From assembly GCA_027924585.1 (NCBI GenBank), contig BSBM01000261.1, positions 566,001 to 630,000 on the forward strand: a stretch of 64,000 nucleotides of DNA, read 5' to 3'. The notes beneath the pieces are model-generated. The model searched no databases. It saw only the letters and a list, made by a program, of their open reading frames with translations, and was not told the origin of the DNA. Below are positions 47,176 through 57,744 of this stretch, in pieces (the stretch's first letter is position 1; the number at the start of each line of letters is the position of its first letter). The stretch is from Larix kaempferi. Its lineage: Eukaryota > Streptophyta > Pinopsida > Pinales > Pinaceae. Both the position numbers and the translations under genes were made by a program.

Positions 47176-48429
47176 ATGGAAGATTTAGACTTTGAGTTGT
47201 ATGAGGAGGAAAATTATTTTTATGAAGAGTATGATAATCATGATGAGCAGTATGAACAATACTGTAGACAGTATGAGTAAGAGAATACCCAAGAAGTACC
47301 TTCCACAAGCATCTCCCATGAGATCATGATTTGAATAAGAGATTATGGTTATTTTGATGGCCCTATTCAGGAAAAATTTGCATGTTCCACAGTCAAAGGT
47401 CAACCTTCTATGGAAGAGTTAATAAAAGATATGAAAACTTTATTGGATTCATGTGACTTCACAAGAATTTTTGGATCTTCTTCAAGAAGAGCCTCCAAGA
47501 ATATTCATCCTAAGACAACCAGGGAGAAGCAAGACCCAAAAACCAATCATGAGATTGTTGACACAATGGAAGAAGAATCTATTGCAAGATTCTATGCTGA
47601 GGATCTCAAGATAACCTCAGAAGAGATTTGTAAGATTAATGATGGTGAGACATATTTTGGATCAGATCCAAAAGAAGAACCTAAATCAGATTCAAAGTCA
47701 CTGCTTGAGCTTCATGGTGAAGCAGAAGTTGACCACACATCAGTTAGATGTGAACTAGTAGAATTGGTGGCAGAACAAGGCACCATAACCCCACTCATTG
47801 AAGAGAGAAGCATGATGCCAAGGTATGGACGACATTCCGATTTTTGTACTGCTTTGTATAATGATGATTTTGCATCCACATCAAAGGATAATTATTGCAT
47901 AATGGATTCCCTGGATGTCGAGTGTCGGATCCTTAGTGATAAGGGTGAATGTAGTGATAGGACTGAATCACTAGAAAGGTGTTTATAGGATTCCCACATG
48001 GTTGGAAGAGAACCTACTGAGAAATTTTTTAAGTGTGAGGAAGCATCTAATGATGTGTATTCTCATATATATGTGGGAGACATGGAAATTCCCATTGGTG
48101 AAGGTGTTGTGGATGCAAGATCCATGGAGAAAGAAGAAGGTCTTGCAGCAACAGAAATTGAAAATGAGAGATTGGTGGAAGGACAAACCACCAACATACC
48201 ATCACAAGGAGGGGAAAATATAACGCATGGGACTTTTGTAAATTCTGATATTTATGTGCCTACGTGTTATTCTAATGGGGCAGCCACTTTTGAAGAGAAG
48301 ATGGCCTTGGTTGAAACCCCCAGGGGTCAAGACTCCTGAATTGGTGAGAGCTGAAAATTGGAGAGAAATCCTTACTAGTGCACCAGAGATGAATGAGCAC
48401 CCCAGTTGCAGCCAAAGATATGATATTCA
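47176..48429 (+). pseudogene. E5 long ORF of unknown function, N-terminal half
   Basis: One frame from ATG 47176 stays open except for TAA 47278, TGA 47332 and TAG 47986. A +1 shift near 48320 moves it to the frame that crosses the E6 insertion. The product is strongly acidic. It begins with a Tyr/Glu-rich stretch (ELYEEENYFYEEYDNHDEQY), followed by MEELIKDMKTLLDSCDFTRI and EEESIARFYAEDLKITSEEI. No zinc knuckle, protease, RT, integrase or envelope-like segment is visible. The last residues (SQRYDIH) join in frame to DLKYEYIAAPK after E6 and one copy of its target duplication are removed. The function is unknown; a diverged gag-like role is possible but unsupported. Confidence 0.7.
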
Positions 48430-49211
48430 TGTTAGGATATTCCTATACTCCATCCTAGTCCTAGCAACATTTTCATTATTTGCATTTTCAGTCATGCATT
48501 CACTTTTAGGGTTTGCATGCATTATTTAGGGTTTGCATGCATCCCAGTCATCAGTCCCAAGACCTAGCCCTCAGTTATCCAGCCCCTGGAGCTTCCTTCC
48601 ACTCATTTTCATCCCTCCTAGAACTTAGTGTGCCCTCCTTTCACCTATTGCATGAGAAAGGAACCCTTCCTTACCTACCATTCAATTATCTTCAGTTCTT
48701 TCCTTGATTTAAGGCTAGACTAACTCTCAACTGACTGTATCACTCCGATGGACCTCCAGTGAGACTTGACTGCACATTCTGACTTTAGTTAGATCCTCAT
48801 GCACCCTCCACTAAGCCTCCTTCATTCAGTTAGTTCCAGTTACACCTACCACACTCAGTTAGACTCAATTTGACTGATGGTTGACAGTTACTTGAGCATT
48901 GATGACTCCATTGATGATGAGATAGACTACTAGTTGTTCTCCGATGACATTCCAGTGATCTTTTGATCACTCCATGAAGGCTAATTCGAATTTCCACCTT
49001 AGGCATTCGAATCCCCATGCATTGTACTATTTATTTGACCATATTGTGATTAATTAATTAGTGTGTGTGAAGTATTTTTGCTTCTATCCGAGTTCTACTG
49101 TATTATTATTCTATTGCTCATCTTACTGCATTGACCACTCTTAATCTTATTCCTAAATTCTTTCTTGTGAGGTATACATCAGCTCTTAGATCTGCTGTGA
49201 GGATTTTCACA
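48430..49211 (+). repeat. E6 5' LTR
   Basis: 782 bp. Contains two tandem TAGGGTTTGCATGCAT motifs (48507-48522, 48527-48542). Confidence 0.93.
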
Positions 49212-49223
49212 TGGTATCAAAGC
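49212..49223 (+). promoter_or_regulatory. E6 primer-binding site
   Basis: TGGTATCAAAGC directly after the LTR; same variant as in N1. Confidence 0.85.
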
Positions 49224-49375
49224 ATGTTGAGAGTATTGTTTATCTTGATTCCTGAGAGTTTTTTGCAGGCTATTATCAAGATTTCGAGTGCAGCAGTTGC
49301 AGTAGTTTCTACATTTTTGCAGCAGTAGCAATTGTAGATATTCTCTATTGTTTTTGTAGGTCTTCTACAGCTTCC

Positions 49376-50515
49376 ATGTATTCAGAAGAAATCCCTCTTC
49401 TTTCTCCATTCAACTATGATGAATGGAAACAAAAAATGATAGCATATTTGAAGAGCCATGATCTCTTTGATTGTTATTTTGAAAGAGAGTTTGAATCCTG
49501 TGAAGAGAAGATTGACTGGTTGAATAAAGGTGACAAAGCCCTTGGAAGAATGATGCTTGCTTTTCCTGAGTACATATTGTACCAAATCATTGATGATGTT
49601 GAAACTCCAAAAGAGCTATGGGCCCATCTGGATGAAATATTCGGCAAACATAATGAAGGATTTGGTCCAAACCCTTTCAAGAGCAAGCAAAGTGATGCAT
49701 TCGCCCTCCTTGATGATCTCATTGATTATGAACCAGTATCAAACACATCTCATATTGAAGTTGTCCACAAAGAAGAAGAACTTGCAGATTCTACACTCAT
49801 GCTCCAAATTTCTTCTCTTTTTGTGCCAGCTCACACTTTATATATTGTAGAAGGTCCTAAATCCTATCTTGCACCAGAGTCTGTTGGTCTGCATCATGAT
49901 CTATTGAATGTTTCGGAGGTCAAATCAACTGTTGGAGGTAATGCATTCGCTCTCCTCAAGCAATCACCTCTTATTTACTACTATATTATCATTATTCCAT
50001 GCTTTCAGAAGGTTATTGAAGAATATGGCCATTGCCATTTGCTTGGGATAATTTCTCATGCATTTACTAGTTTTGATCTCACCTCTTATGGTTCAAAGGA
50101 GATCTCAAGAAACCATTATTCAAGTATTGGATCTAATTTGGATTCTAAGCAATTACTACTTGGGATAATTTCTCATGCATATGATGGTTTTGATCTCACC
50201 TCTGCTGGTTCAAAGGAGATCTCAAGAAACCATTTATCAAGTCTTGGAGCTGATTTGGATTCCAAGCAATCCTTATTATTTGATGGTTCTTTTTGGCATA
50301 ATCTCACCCATGATGGTTCGAAAGAGAAGACAAAAGACTATCTGCACATTCATAGATTTGATCCTACCTTAGCTGATTCGAATCACAAGTTCAAGGATCA
50401 TCCTCATACTTTTGGATTTTTTCTCATCACATTCGATTTGAAGAGCAAGTACAAGCACATGATTTCTGAGCATGATCCACTTCTTCCCAAGAAGAAGATA
50501 CCTACAGACATATGA
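49376..50515 (+). CDS. E6 Gag-like protein with duplicated C-terminal modules
   Basis: 379 residues, uninterrupted. Residues 1-100 match the N-terminal copia Gag fold: LLSPFNYDEWKQKMIAYLKS, DWLNKGDKALGRMMLAFPEY, ETPKELWAHLDEIFGKHNE. The rest is not Gag-like. Two near-identical modules of about 40 residues (about 222-261 and 262-301) share LLGIISHA, FDLTS, GSKEISRNH and LDSKQ. A third, shorter module (GSFWHNLTHDGSKEK) follows. No zinc knuckle and no protease. A Gag particle protein acting with pol supplied in trans is the likely role. The open frame in a heavily decayed neighbourhood means E6 is the youngest insertion here or the frame has been kept. Confidence 0.85.
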   Translation: MYSEEIPLLSPFNYDEWKQKMIAYLKSHDLFDCYFEREFESCEEKIDWLNKGDKALGRMMLAFPEYILYQIIDDVETPKELWAHLDEIFGKHNEGFGPNPFKSKQSDAFALLDDLIDYEPVSNTSHIEVVHKEEELADSTLMLQISSLFVPAHTLYIVEGPKSYLAPESVGLHHDLLNVSEVKSTVGGNAFALLKQSPLIYYYIIIIPCFQKVIEEYGHCHLLGIISHAFTSFDLTSYGSKEISRNHYSSIGSNLDSKQLLLGIISHAYDGFDLTSAGSKEISRNHLSSLGADLDSKQSLLFDGSFWHNLTHDGSKEKTKDYLHIHRFDPTLADSNHKFKDHPHTFGFFLITFDLKSKYKHMISEHDPLLPKKKIPTDI

Positions 50516-50688
50516 CCAAGCATCACACCTGCTTGAGTTTGGAGCATTTATTTTTGTGTGTGCCTTACAGTCTATTTTGAGGGGGGGTATTTTTTCCATG
50601 AGGTTTTCCCCATTTCCTCGGTTTATTGACTGTTATTATTCATTTGTATTGGGTGACCTTTGGTCTTAGTTACCAGGGCCTAGGATGG

Positions 50689-50700
50689 ATTAAGGAGGGG
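50689..50700 (+). promoter_or_regulatory. E6 polypurine tract
   Basis: ATTAAGGAGGGG abuts the 3' LTR. Confidence 0.85.
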
Positions 50701-51492
50701 TGTTAGGATATTCCTATACTCCATCCTAGCCCTAGAAGCATTTTCATTATTTGCATTTTCAGTCATGCATGCACTTTTAGGGTTTCCATTCATTATTTAG
50801 GGTTTGCATGCATTTGCATGCATCCCAGTCATCAATCCCAGCACCTAGCCCTCAGTTAGTCAGCCCCCGAAGCTTCCTTCCACTCAGTTTCAGTCCTCCT
50901 AGAACTTAGTGCGCCCTCCTTTCACCTACTGCATGAGAAAAGCACCCTTCCTTACCTACCATTCAGTTATCTTCAGTTCTTTCCTTGATGTAAGGCTAGA
51001 CTGACTCTCAACTGACTGTATCACTCCAATGGACCTCCAGTGAGACTTGACTACCCATTCTGACTTCAGTTAGCTCCTCATGTGCCCTCCACTGAACCTC
51101 CTTCATTCGGTTAGTTCCAGTTACACCTACCACACTCAGTTAGACTCAGTTTGACTGATGGTTGACAGTTACTTGAGCATTGATGACTCCATTGATGATG
51201 AGATAGACTACTAGTTGTGCTCCGATGACACTCCAATGATCTTTTGATCACTCCATGAAGGCTAATTCAAATTGCCACCTTAGGCATTTGAATCCTCATG
51301 CATTGTACTATTTATTTGTCCATATTGTGATTAATTAATTAGTGTGTGTGAAGTATTTTTGCTTCTATCCAAGTTCTACTATATTATTATTTTGTTGCTC
51401 ATCTTACTGCATTCACCACTCTTAATCTTATTCCTAAATTCTTTCTTGTGAGGTATATATCGGCTCTTAGATCCGCTGTGAGGATTTTCACA
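50701..51492 (+). repeat. E6 3' LTR
   Basis: 792 bp. Has an additional GCATGCAT (50816-50823) compared with the 5' copy, accounting for most of the length difference. Confidence 0.93.
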
Positions 51493-53112
51493 ATTCATGA
51501 TCTGAAATATGAATATATTGCAGCCCCAAAATATGGATCAGCTTTCATAACTTCAACAGAATCAGCTGAAGTTGATCCTAGGAAGCTAGAAGAAGTGAAG
51601 GTTCACCTGCCAGAACCTCATTTCCTTGAAGAGACACTGAAGATGAATGAATGAAAGATCCAAGAATCCCTTCAAACCCTCAATTACACAGATGCCTTAA
51701 CGAATAACCTTTGTTGGAATTTTGGGGAGCAGTCTTCCATGAGATACATGGAAGAGTTTCAAAAAGCCATGGCAAGCATAAAAGGTAAATTCTTGAACCT
51801 GCTTTCTGATAGAGATAGTTTGTTGAAGCTTGTAGAATTGTTTCATGGTACATCCTTGAGGGATGATGAAGAGATCAACAAGCTCAATGATGAATTAATG
51901 ACCACCCAAGATTCTTTGAGAAGCACTCAAAGTGCCCTCCAAGAATCCAAGACAGAAATATTGCAGCTTCATGAAAAGTTGCAAACATCCCCCCTACCCT
52001 CCTACTCACCATTTAGTCAACTTCATTTGGATGAAAGCATTCTTGATCATAGCGAGGAACCTCATGATATGGTGGATCATAAGGATCATTAATTTTTATA
52101 TGTGCTTGAAGAGTGTGCAGAACAGTTTGATGAGAACCAAGCACTTGACTTTTTTCCAAGGGAACTTGAGCTGTTCCTTGAAGACAGTCACTCTCCCATG
52201 GAAGAGTGGGATGAGAGCACACAATATGGGCCAGCCAATAATAGAGAAGTTGCAGCAATAATTCTGATTACTGAAGGTTGCAGACATGCAAAGAAGGTTC
52301 ACAGTTCTTTCTCACATGTCCTAGATTCAACAACACCAATGGGGAATGAACAGTGGGTGAAGAAATTTTTCTGGTTTGTGTCACATGTACAGCAAGAGGA
52401 TCATGATCTGTCCCCATGGGAGATAGCTCCTATTGCAAAAGAGATGACTGATTATAGCTCATATAAATCAGCAAGCAAGATCTCTGATTCATCCACTGGA
52501 TGGATGAATAGAGGCATCACTGAAATGGAAAATATGGAAGGTAAAAAGTTCACTTGTTTCTGCAATAACTTTGTTGTTATAACTAACATTGTCTTGAATT
52601 GTGAACAGCAACAAAGATGTATTTTGCAGCCATTTGATGTCACTCATCCATATATGGATTGGGTGAAAGATTACCTAACAAGCATGAAATCTCCTTGCAA
52701 AAATTTTTCTGCTTATGGTCAAGGGAAGGCAGCTAAGCAGGCAATGTGCCAAGATAAATTAATGATTACTTGCAGAAGTTGGCTTATGTGGGGGGAATCC
52801 ACATGTTTGGAGGTATGCTTGCATTTTTTCCCCAATGGCAGAAAGCTGAGCCATGGGATGTCTTCACTTGAAGAATAATTTTTCTCTCTACTTGGTTTGG
52901 ATGGCAGTAATGTCCTTTCAGTTATTCCCTGGATGAAAAATCACATGTTTGATGATAGATTAATTAAAATGATTCTGAATATTGGAAGAAGGCAGTTGAT
53001 ACTTTGGGATCCTGGCATTCATGGGAGTGACAAATTTCCAAAGGTGACAAAAAAAATTTGGTCATTGCAGGAGAAACAGTGGGATCCAGGAATTCTACTC
53101 AAGTTATCCTAA
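51493..53112 (+). pseudogene. E5 long ORF of unknown function, C-terminal half
   Basis: Continuation of the ORF from 48429, in one frame to TAA 53110-53112 apart from stops at 51652, 52090 and 52876. Residues from about 51800 to 51990 form a likely coiled coil (EEINKLNDELMTTQDSLRST, ESKTEILQLHEKL). An acidic patch (ELELFLEDSHSPMEEWDEST) follows, then a Trp/Cys-containing region (WVKKFFWFVSHVQQEDHDLS, MWGESTCLEVCLHFFPNGRK) ending in a positively charged tail. A candidate small intron (GT...AG, about 52541-52608) exists, but the frame is open through it. No known domain recognised. Confidence 0.7.
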
Positions 53113-53321
53113 CTGGGTTGAAAATTTTGTCCATTGCTGGTTAATTGCAGATATAGATTACAATGTAGTTTTTCTTTTCTTCCATACTCATTTTTTTGAA
53201 GGCCCAAATTTAATTTTAAGATTGTTCAGTGGATGGGGACATTTATAATGAGAGTGGTGCAGCAAAAGCTTGGTGGAGTCCTAACATTGCTTGAAGACAA
53301 GCAATCTTGGGAAGGGAGGAC
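53113..53321 (+). other. E5 3' untranslated region and polypurine tract
   Basis: About 200 bp between the ORF stop and the 3' LTR. It ends in GGGAAGGGAGGAC, the likely plus-strand primer. Confidence 0.7.
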
Positions 53322-55423
53322 TGTCATGTCCCCAATTTTGGCTCAACCAGTACCATGGGTGAAAGGGGACAAGAACAATCCCCAAGGGAATTAAATGGTA
53401 TTAATTCTATTTGCTTAGAATTACTTTTAGCCTAAGTCTCACAAATTGGCAAATTTATTTATTAAAGGTAATTTCGATAAATAAAATTAATGGATAATGA
53501 ACAACTGGGCCAATAGGGCACCCATGTGGAAGATGTTGCAAAAAATGGAGTAGGGTGCATTTTTGGAGGAAATTATACCACAGGAGTTAATTAATTGATT
53601 AAATGATGAAGTTGGAATTGATTTTGAGTTGTATTATCTTTTATTAATTTCTTTATTTATTATGCTGAATAAATGGAGAACATTTCCTACTAATTCGAAT
53701 TGGTGGATAAGGGTGGAGGAATTACTTGGAGTAGAAGTCAAGTAAACACTAGAGTCCAAAAATGTTTCCAAAATGGAGAAAAGAGGCTTATTTTAGGAAA
53801 AGCAGCATAAATCTAGGAAAATCAGGAAAGTTGGAAAAGCAGGAAAGTTTTGAAAGTAGGAAAGTTTAGAAAATGAAGGAAAATCAGAAAAAGTGGAAAG
53901 AAAGGAAAGCCAAAGCAAAGCAAGCAAGGAAAGTATGTCCACTCATGGGTGACCTATTCTAATAGGTCACCAAGCTAAGTAACTTTCTCAACAGGTCAAC
54001 ATGAATTCTATTTAAGAAGGTTTCCAACTTCATTCAAGAACTTAATCATTATTGGAATTTGTGAGTGAGAGCTCTGAGCCCTCCAAGTTGAGTGTTATGC
54101 CTCAACAATTTATGCTTGGGTGATGTGCCCCAAGGCCCCATGAGTTTCCTGAGAGAGTTATGTAAGTCCATCAATAATTATTACAGCCAATAACATTCAA
54201 TACAGTTCAGCCATGAATATCTAATGTCAAATTGAAGAGGAGGCCACCATTGAAAGAAATTTGCAGCTAGATTTAGTGGAGGAACACGAGTGGAAGAAGA
54301 TACTTATGGAGAGATGTTCTCAGGACCTCTAGTGAAGTCTATTAGCTGAATATTGCAGCCATTAGATGCTGCTATATTCCATAAATCAAAGTTAATATTG
54401 AATCTCTAATCTTCTCCTACTCCTACTCCTCCCTCAGCCAGTTTTGGAGGTGATTTTCCTAAAGGAGAGAACCAGTTGAAGATGGCATCCATTGAAGACC
54501 AGCATGTTCAGAATGCAGCAAGTTCAGCCATCTAATCAGTAGATAAACTGATAATAACCTCCATTATAGATCCGAAGTAAATTCTCTCTTTTCTTCTCTA
54601 TTTCTCCACTATTGTAACAGAAAACTAGCCTGTGAGGCATCATGATTTGAGAAGCTAGCATTAATAAAAGAAGGAATTTTATGAATGTCAGATTTCAAGT
54701 TTTATGGATGGATTATGTTATATCATATTTGAAATTAATATCAGAGTAGATTTTTAATTCTTGAAAGTAGTTTGTGAAGTTAAAATGCAAGACTAGCTAG
54801 ATTGATGACAATTTTAGACTAGTTTCACCACTTTTCCTACTAAATCCATTTTAATCACTTTTTTTACATTCTGTTAGTTGGATCTTGTCCTCAACTCAGT
54901 CTAGTATCCATATCAGTCCTAAAAATCAAAATTTGGAATCCTCTCGACCCTTTTTGGAAAGTTCATAAAAATACTAGCTCAACAATCCCGAAGAGCCCAG
55001 AAACCCCAATTCTTCATAAACTCTCCCAAATATGCTCGAACACTTTCCTGAACATAACCAACACTCATTTGAATAATAATACCTCTTCTATTAACTTCCA
55101 GTATTCCCACCTATCCAGTATGCATATGCCAGCTGCCTAGGATGCCTCGAAGTAGGCATAGATTAGCTCTATGTTGAAAAGTGAATGGTACTGGTACCTT
55201 GTGCATAAGACAAATATGATATTATCTCCTGACCTGCTGCTACACCTAACCTCATACATTTTCCAGAATTAAATATTCATCCCACTATCGTCATTCCTTA
55301 CCTCAGTAACCCTCACTTACCTCCCGCACTGTTCGAGAATTTGACAGAAATTTTACTAGTAAAATTCATAAAAAAATTTGGAGTGATTTAATATCTTGGT
55401 TGAATCTTCCCAAGGATATTACA
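53322..55423 (+). repeat. E5 3' LTR
   Basis: 2102 bp, uninterrupted reference copy of the LTR. TATA-like CTATTTAAG near 54009, purine-rich AGGAAAG tract near 53815-53930, target duplication ACACA at 55424-55428. Confidence 0.95.
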
Positions 55424-55428
55424 ACACA

Positions 55429-56180
55429 ATTCATACAATCCATTATTCACCATTAGCACCGTCAGGATAACCGCCATTTCAGAATTTCATCGTATAAACC
55501 ATCGCCATGTTAGCATACAATCCTTTCTGAAGGCATTGATTGGAGTGATACATGTACAATTACTCCAGCAAAATATACAGTCGCTACAGATGATATCTAT
55601 GACCACCATCCCACCATACTGTGATAATTATCTTTCCCCATCGGTCCCATCCCAGTAAATTTACAAATTCACTAGCCACTCACTATATAAAGGATAAACC
55701 ATACCCCATATCGTAGCAAAATGAAATCTTCGAGAAGTCATGGAACTCTTTTTTACCACCTTTGTTCTCTTTCCTTTGTTGTTTTATCAAAAATACTTGA
55801 GGCTTATGGTCGCTGCCCAGTTCTCTTCATGATATTGACACTTTCAAAGTCTAAATTCACACTTTCTTAGTCCAAAATTTGCCTAATAAGTCCAAATTTA
55901 TTGAAATTCCCACTTGTGGATTCATCACCCCCCATCTCTTGTTCATCTTTATTCATGTGTAGTCATTTAGAGATTTTTAAATTAATAGAAAAAATATACA
56001 CATTTACGTAGTCTTGGTCATCCTGACCATTTGTCTCTGACTTTTAACCTGTTACATCAATATTTACAAATTTCCATTGTGGGGTCTAATTGGGGTATTA
56101 TAGTCTCAATCTTAATTTCTAATAAAGAATACAATCAAGATTCATTTTCCAAATATAGTGCACTTGTAGCTTCATCCAAG
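55429..56180. other. spacer, nothing recognised
   Basis: Begins with the remainder of the 121-bp host tandem repeat. No gene seen afterwards. Confidence 0.45.
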
Positions 56181-56182
56181 GA

Positions 56183-56812
56183 AGGGCCTAGAAAATTCTA
56201 ATATCTTTTTTCACCATTACTGAGTACATCTACCCAGTGACAACAAATGCCAAAGCCCCTTAGTTCTTCCAAGCATATCAGCGAATGAGACATCCTCAAG
56301 GAATCTCAACATATTTTCATTTCTTAAGCCTTAGATATGTAAAGTTTCTATCAGATGCTGCAAAGAGTAAATGACCCCCCTTCTTGTGATTTGTGCACTC
56401 AAGGAATTTGTTTCGGTTAAAAAACATAGTATAGTTAAATTAGAAATCCAAAAGGATTCAGAGTTTACAAAGTTAAATTTTGGAAAAAGCTGAGATTGTC
56501 TTCCATTTTTGTGATGTAGCCTTAATAACCCTAAAAGAGCCTAGAAAATTCTAATCTATGTTTCTCACCATTACTGAGTACATATTCCTAGTGACAACAA
56601 ATGCCAAATCCCCCCAGTTCTTCTAGGAAAATCAACTAATGAGTAATCCTCAAGGAATCTCAACATTTTTGTTATTACTTAAGCCTTAGATATTTAAAGC
56701 TGCTATCAAATGTTGCAAAGAGTAATTGATCCTCCTTCTTGTGATTGGTACCGTCAAGGACTTTTTTTGGTTAAAAAACATAGTATACTTATTTTAGAAA
56801 TTCAAAAGGTTG
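56183..56812. repeat. 349-bp tandem duplication
   Basis: 56183-56465 and 56532-56812 share CCTAGAAAATTCTAAT, ACCATTACTGAGTACAT, GACAACAAATGCCAAA and AAAAAACATAGTATA in order, with moderate divergence. Non-coding. Confidence 0.85.
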
Positions 56813-57200
56813 CACCATTAGTATTCCTATCATTAGTTTTAGTCTTGATTGTGAGTGTTTTGTTGTCCATGTATTTTTAAAGGATATCTTAAATCATTTT
56901 TGTTTCTTCTTGGTGGTATCTTTGTACTAAGCATGTCAAAGAAGTTTTACATCTTTGAAAATTTTCATGGTTTCTCGTTGACTTTTTGCATCATATTTGA
57001 AACATTCAGAGGATTTATCCAAGGACTAGGCCAACAATAATGTGCTACTTTTTTTTATTTTCATTTCCTTTGTTGATGAACTTTTGTTTATGAAAAAGAG
57101 CTTCACTAGATTTTTTTGTTTTCCACTGTAATATTTGGAAAATTCATCATGTTAATGTCTTATATCACTGATGTATAATTATATAATATATTTTATTTAA

Positions 57201-57268
57201 GGGTGTTATCTCAATGGAGAGCACATGTCTTACTGGAAGGAGGTTGGTGGTTCGATTTCTTCGTGCCC
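57201..57268 (+). pseudogene. tRNA-like sequence (tRNA pseudogene or SINE head)
   Basis: 68 nt able to form a poor cloverleaf: GGGTGTT/CGTGCCC acceptor with several G-T pairs, a D-arm-like TCTCAATGGAGAG, and a T-arm GGTGGTTCGATTTC close to box B. The acceptor stem has one mismatch and the T arm is imperfect, so it is more likely a SINE head or pseudogene than a working tRNA. Confidence 0.4.
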
Positions 57269-57279
57269 TATCTACATGA

Positions 57280-57738
57280 ATCAATGATGAAAAATGACTA
57301 AATATACTACCAATTGATGGCAATTAATGATTAAAATGAATAAATATACTACTTGTTGATGACAATCAATGACTACAACTATTAAATAAGTGACCAGATA
57401 ACAACAATCAATGACTAAGAAAACTACTAAATATAGTACTAGTTGATGGAAATTAATGATTAAAATGACTAAATATACTACTTGTTAACGGTAATGAATT
57501 ATTACAATTACTAAATAAATGACCAGATAACAACAATCAATGACTAAAAAACCTACTAAATATACAACCAAGTTGACCAATCAAAACAAGCAATAAATGA
57601 CTATTTTTTTTAGTCATATATTTTGTATGTTATAAGTGATTGGCAATAAAATACTATTAGTCATGCGACTAAACTTAGTCATTTATATGCAAATTTTAGT
57701 AGTTTTTTTAGTCGTATATTTTTCTTTTTATACTAGTG
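57280..57738 (+). mobile_element. right end of a second CACTA-like element with GACTAA subterminal repeats
   Basis: Read on minus from 57738 the terminus is CACTAGTATAAAAAGAAAAA. Inward there are many ACTAAA and TGACTA words, including a 129-bp tandem duplication (57313 and 57442, TTGATGG-AATTAATGATT). No coding sequence. A matching left terminus was not found in the window. The possible 3-bp duplication TTG (57739-57741) is unverified. Confidence 0.55.
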
Positions 57739-57744
57739 TTGCAT

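Larger units (their letters stand above)
48430..51492 (+). mobile_element. E6: gag-only LTR retrotransposon (TR-GAG type), 3063 bp
   Basis: LTRs 48430-49211 (782 bp) and 50701-51492 (792 bp), both TGTTAGGATATTCC...GATTTTCACA. A perfect target duplication ATTCA flanks it (48425-48429, 51493-51497). A primer site TGGTATCAAAGC begins at 49212 and a purine tract AAGGAGGGG ends at 50700. The interior codes for one intact Gag-like protein and no pol, so it would need pol in trans. It lies inside the E5 ORF. Confidence 0.95.
39888..55423 (+). mobile_element. E5: 15.5-kb (with insertions) LTR retrotransposon with 2.1-kb LTRs and no recognisable gag-pol
   Basis: The 5' LTR is 39888-47069, interrupted by E4; the 3' LTR is 53322-55423 (2102 bp). 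Both start TGTCATGTCCCC. A perfect target duplication ACACA flanks the element (39883-39887, 55424-55428). A primer site TGGTATCAGAGC begins at 47071, and a purine tract GGGAAGGGAGGAC precedes the 3' LTR. Without E4 and E6 the element is about 7.4 kb, with an interior of about 3.2 kb. That interior holds a single long decayed ORF with no RT, integrase, protease or zinc knuckle. It is thus non-autonomous. The termini resemble gypsy LTRs, which is inference. Confidence 0.93.

Noticed and set aside
52541-52608. Small intron in the E5 ORF
   Set aside because: GT and AG are present but the frame is open through the segment, so there is no need to invoke splicing.
57100-57120. CACTAGATTTTTTTG as the left end of the CACTA-like element ending at 57738
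   Set aside because: Similarity to the right terminus stops after CACTAG and no subterminal repeats flank it.
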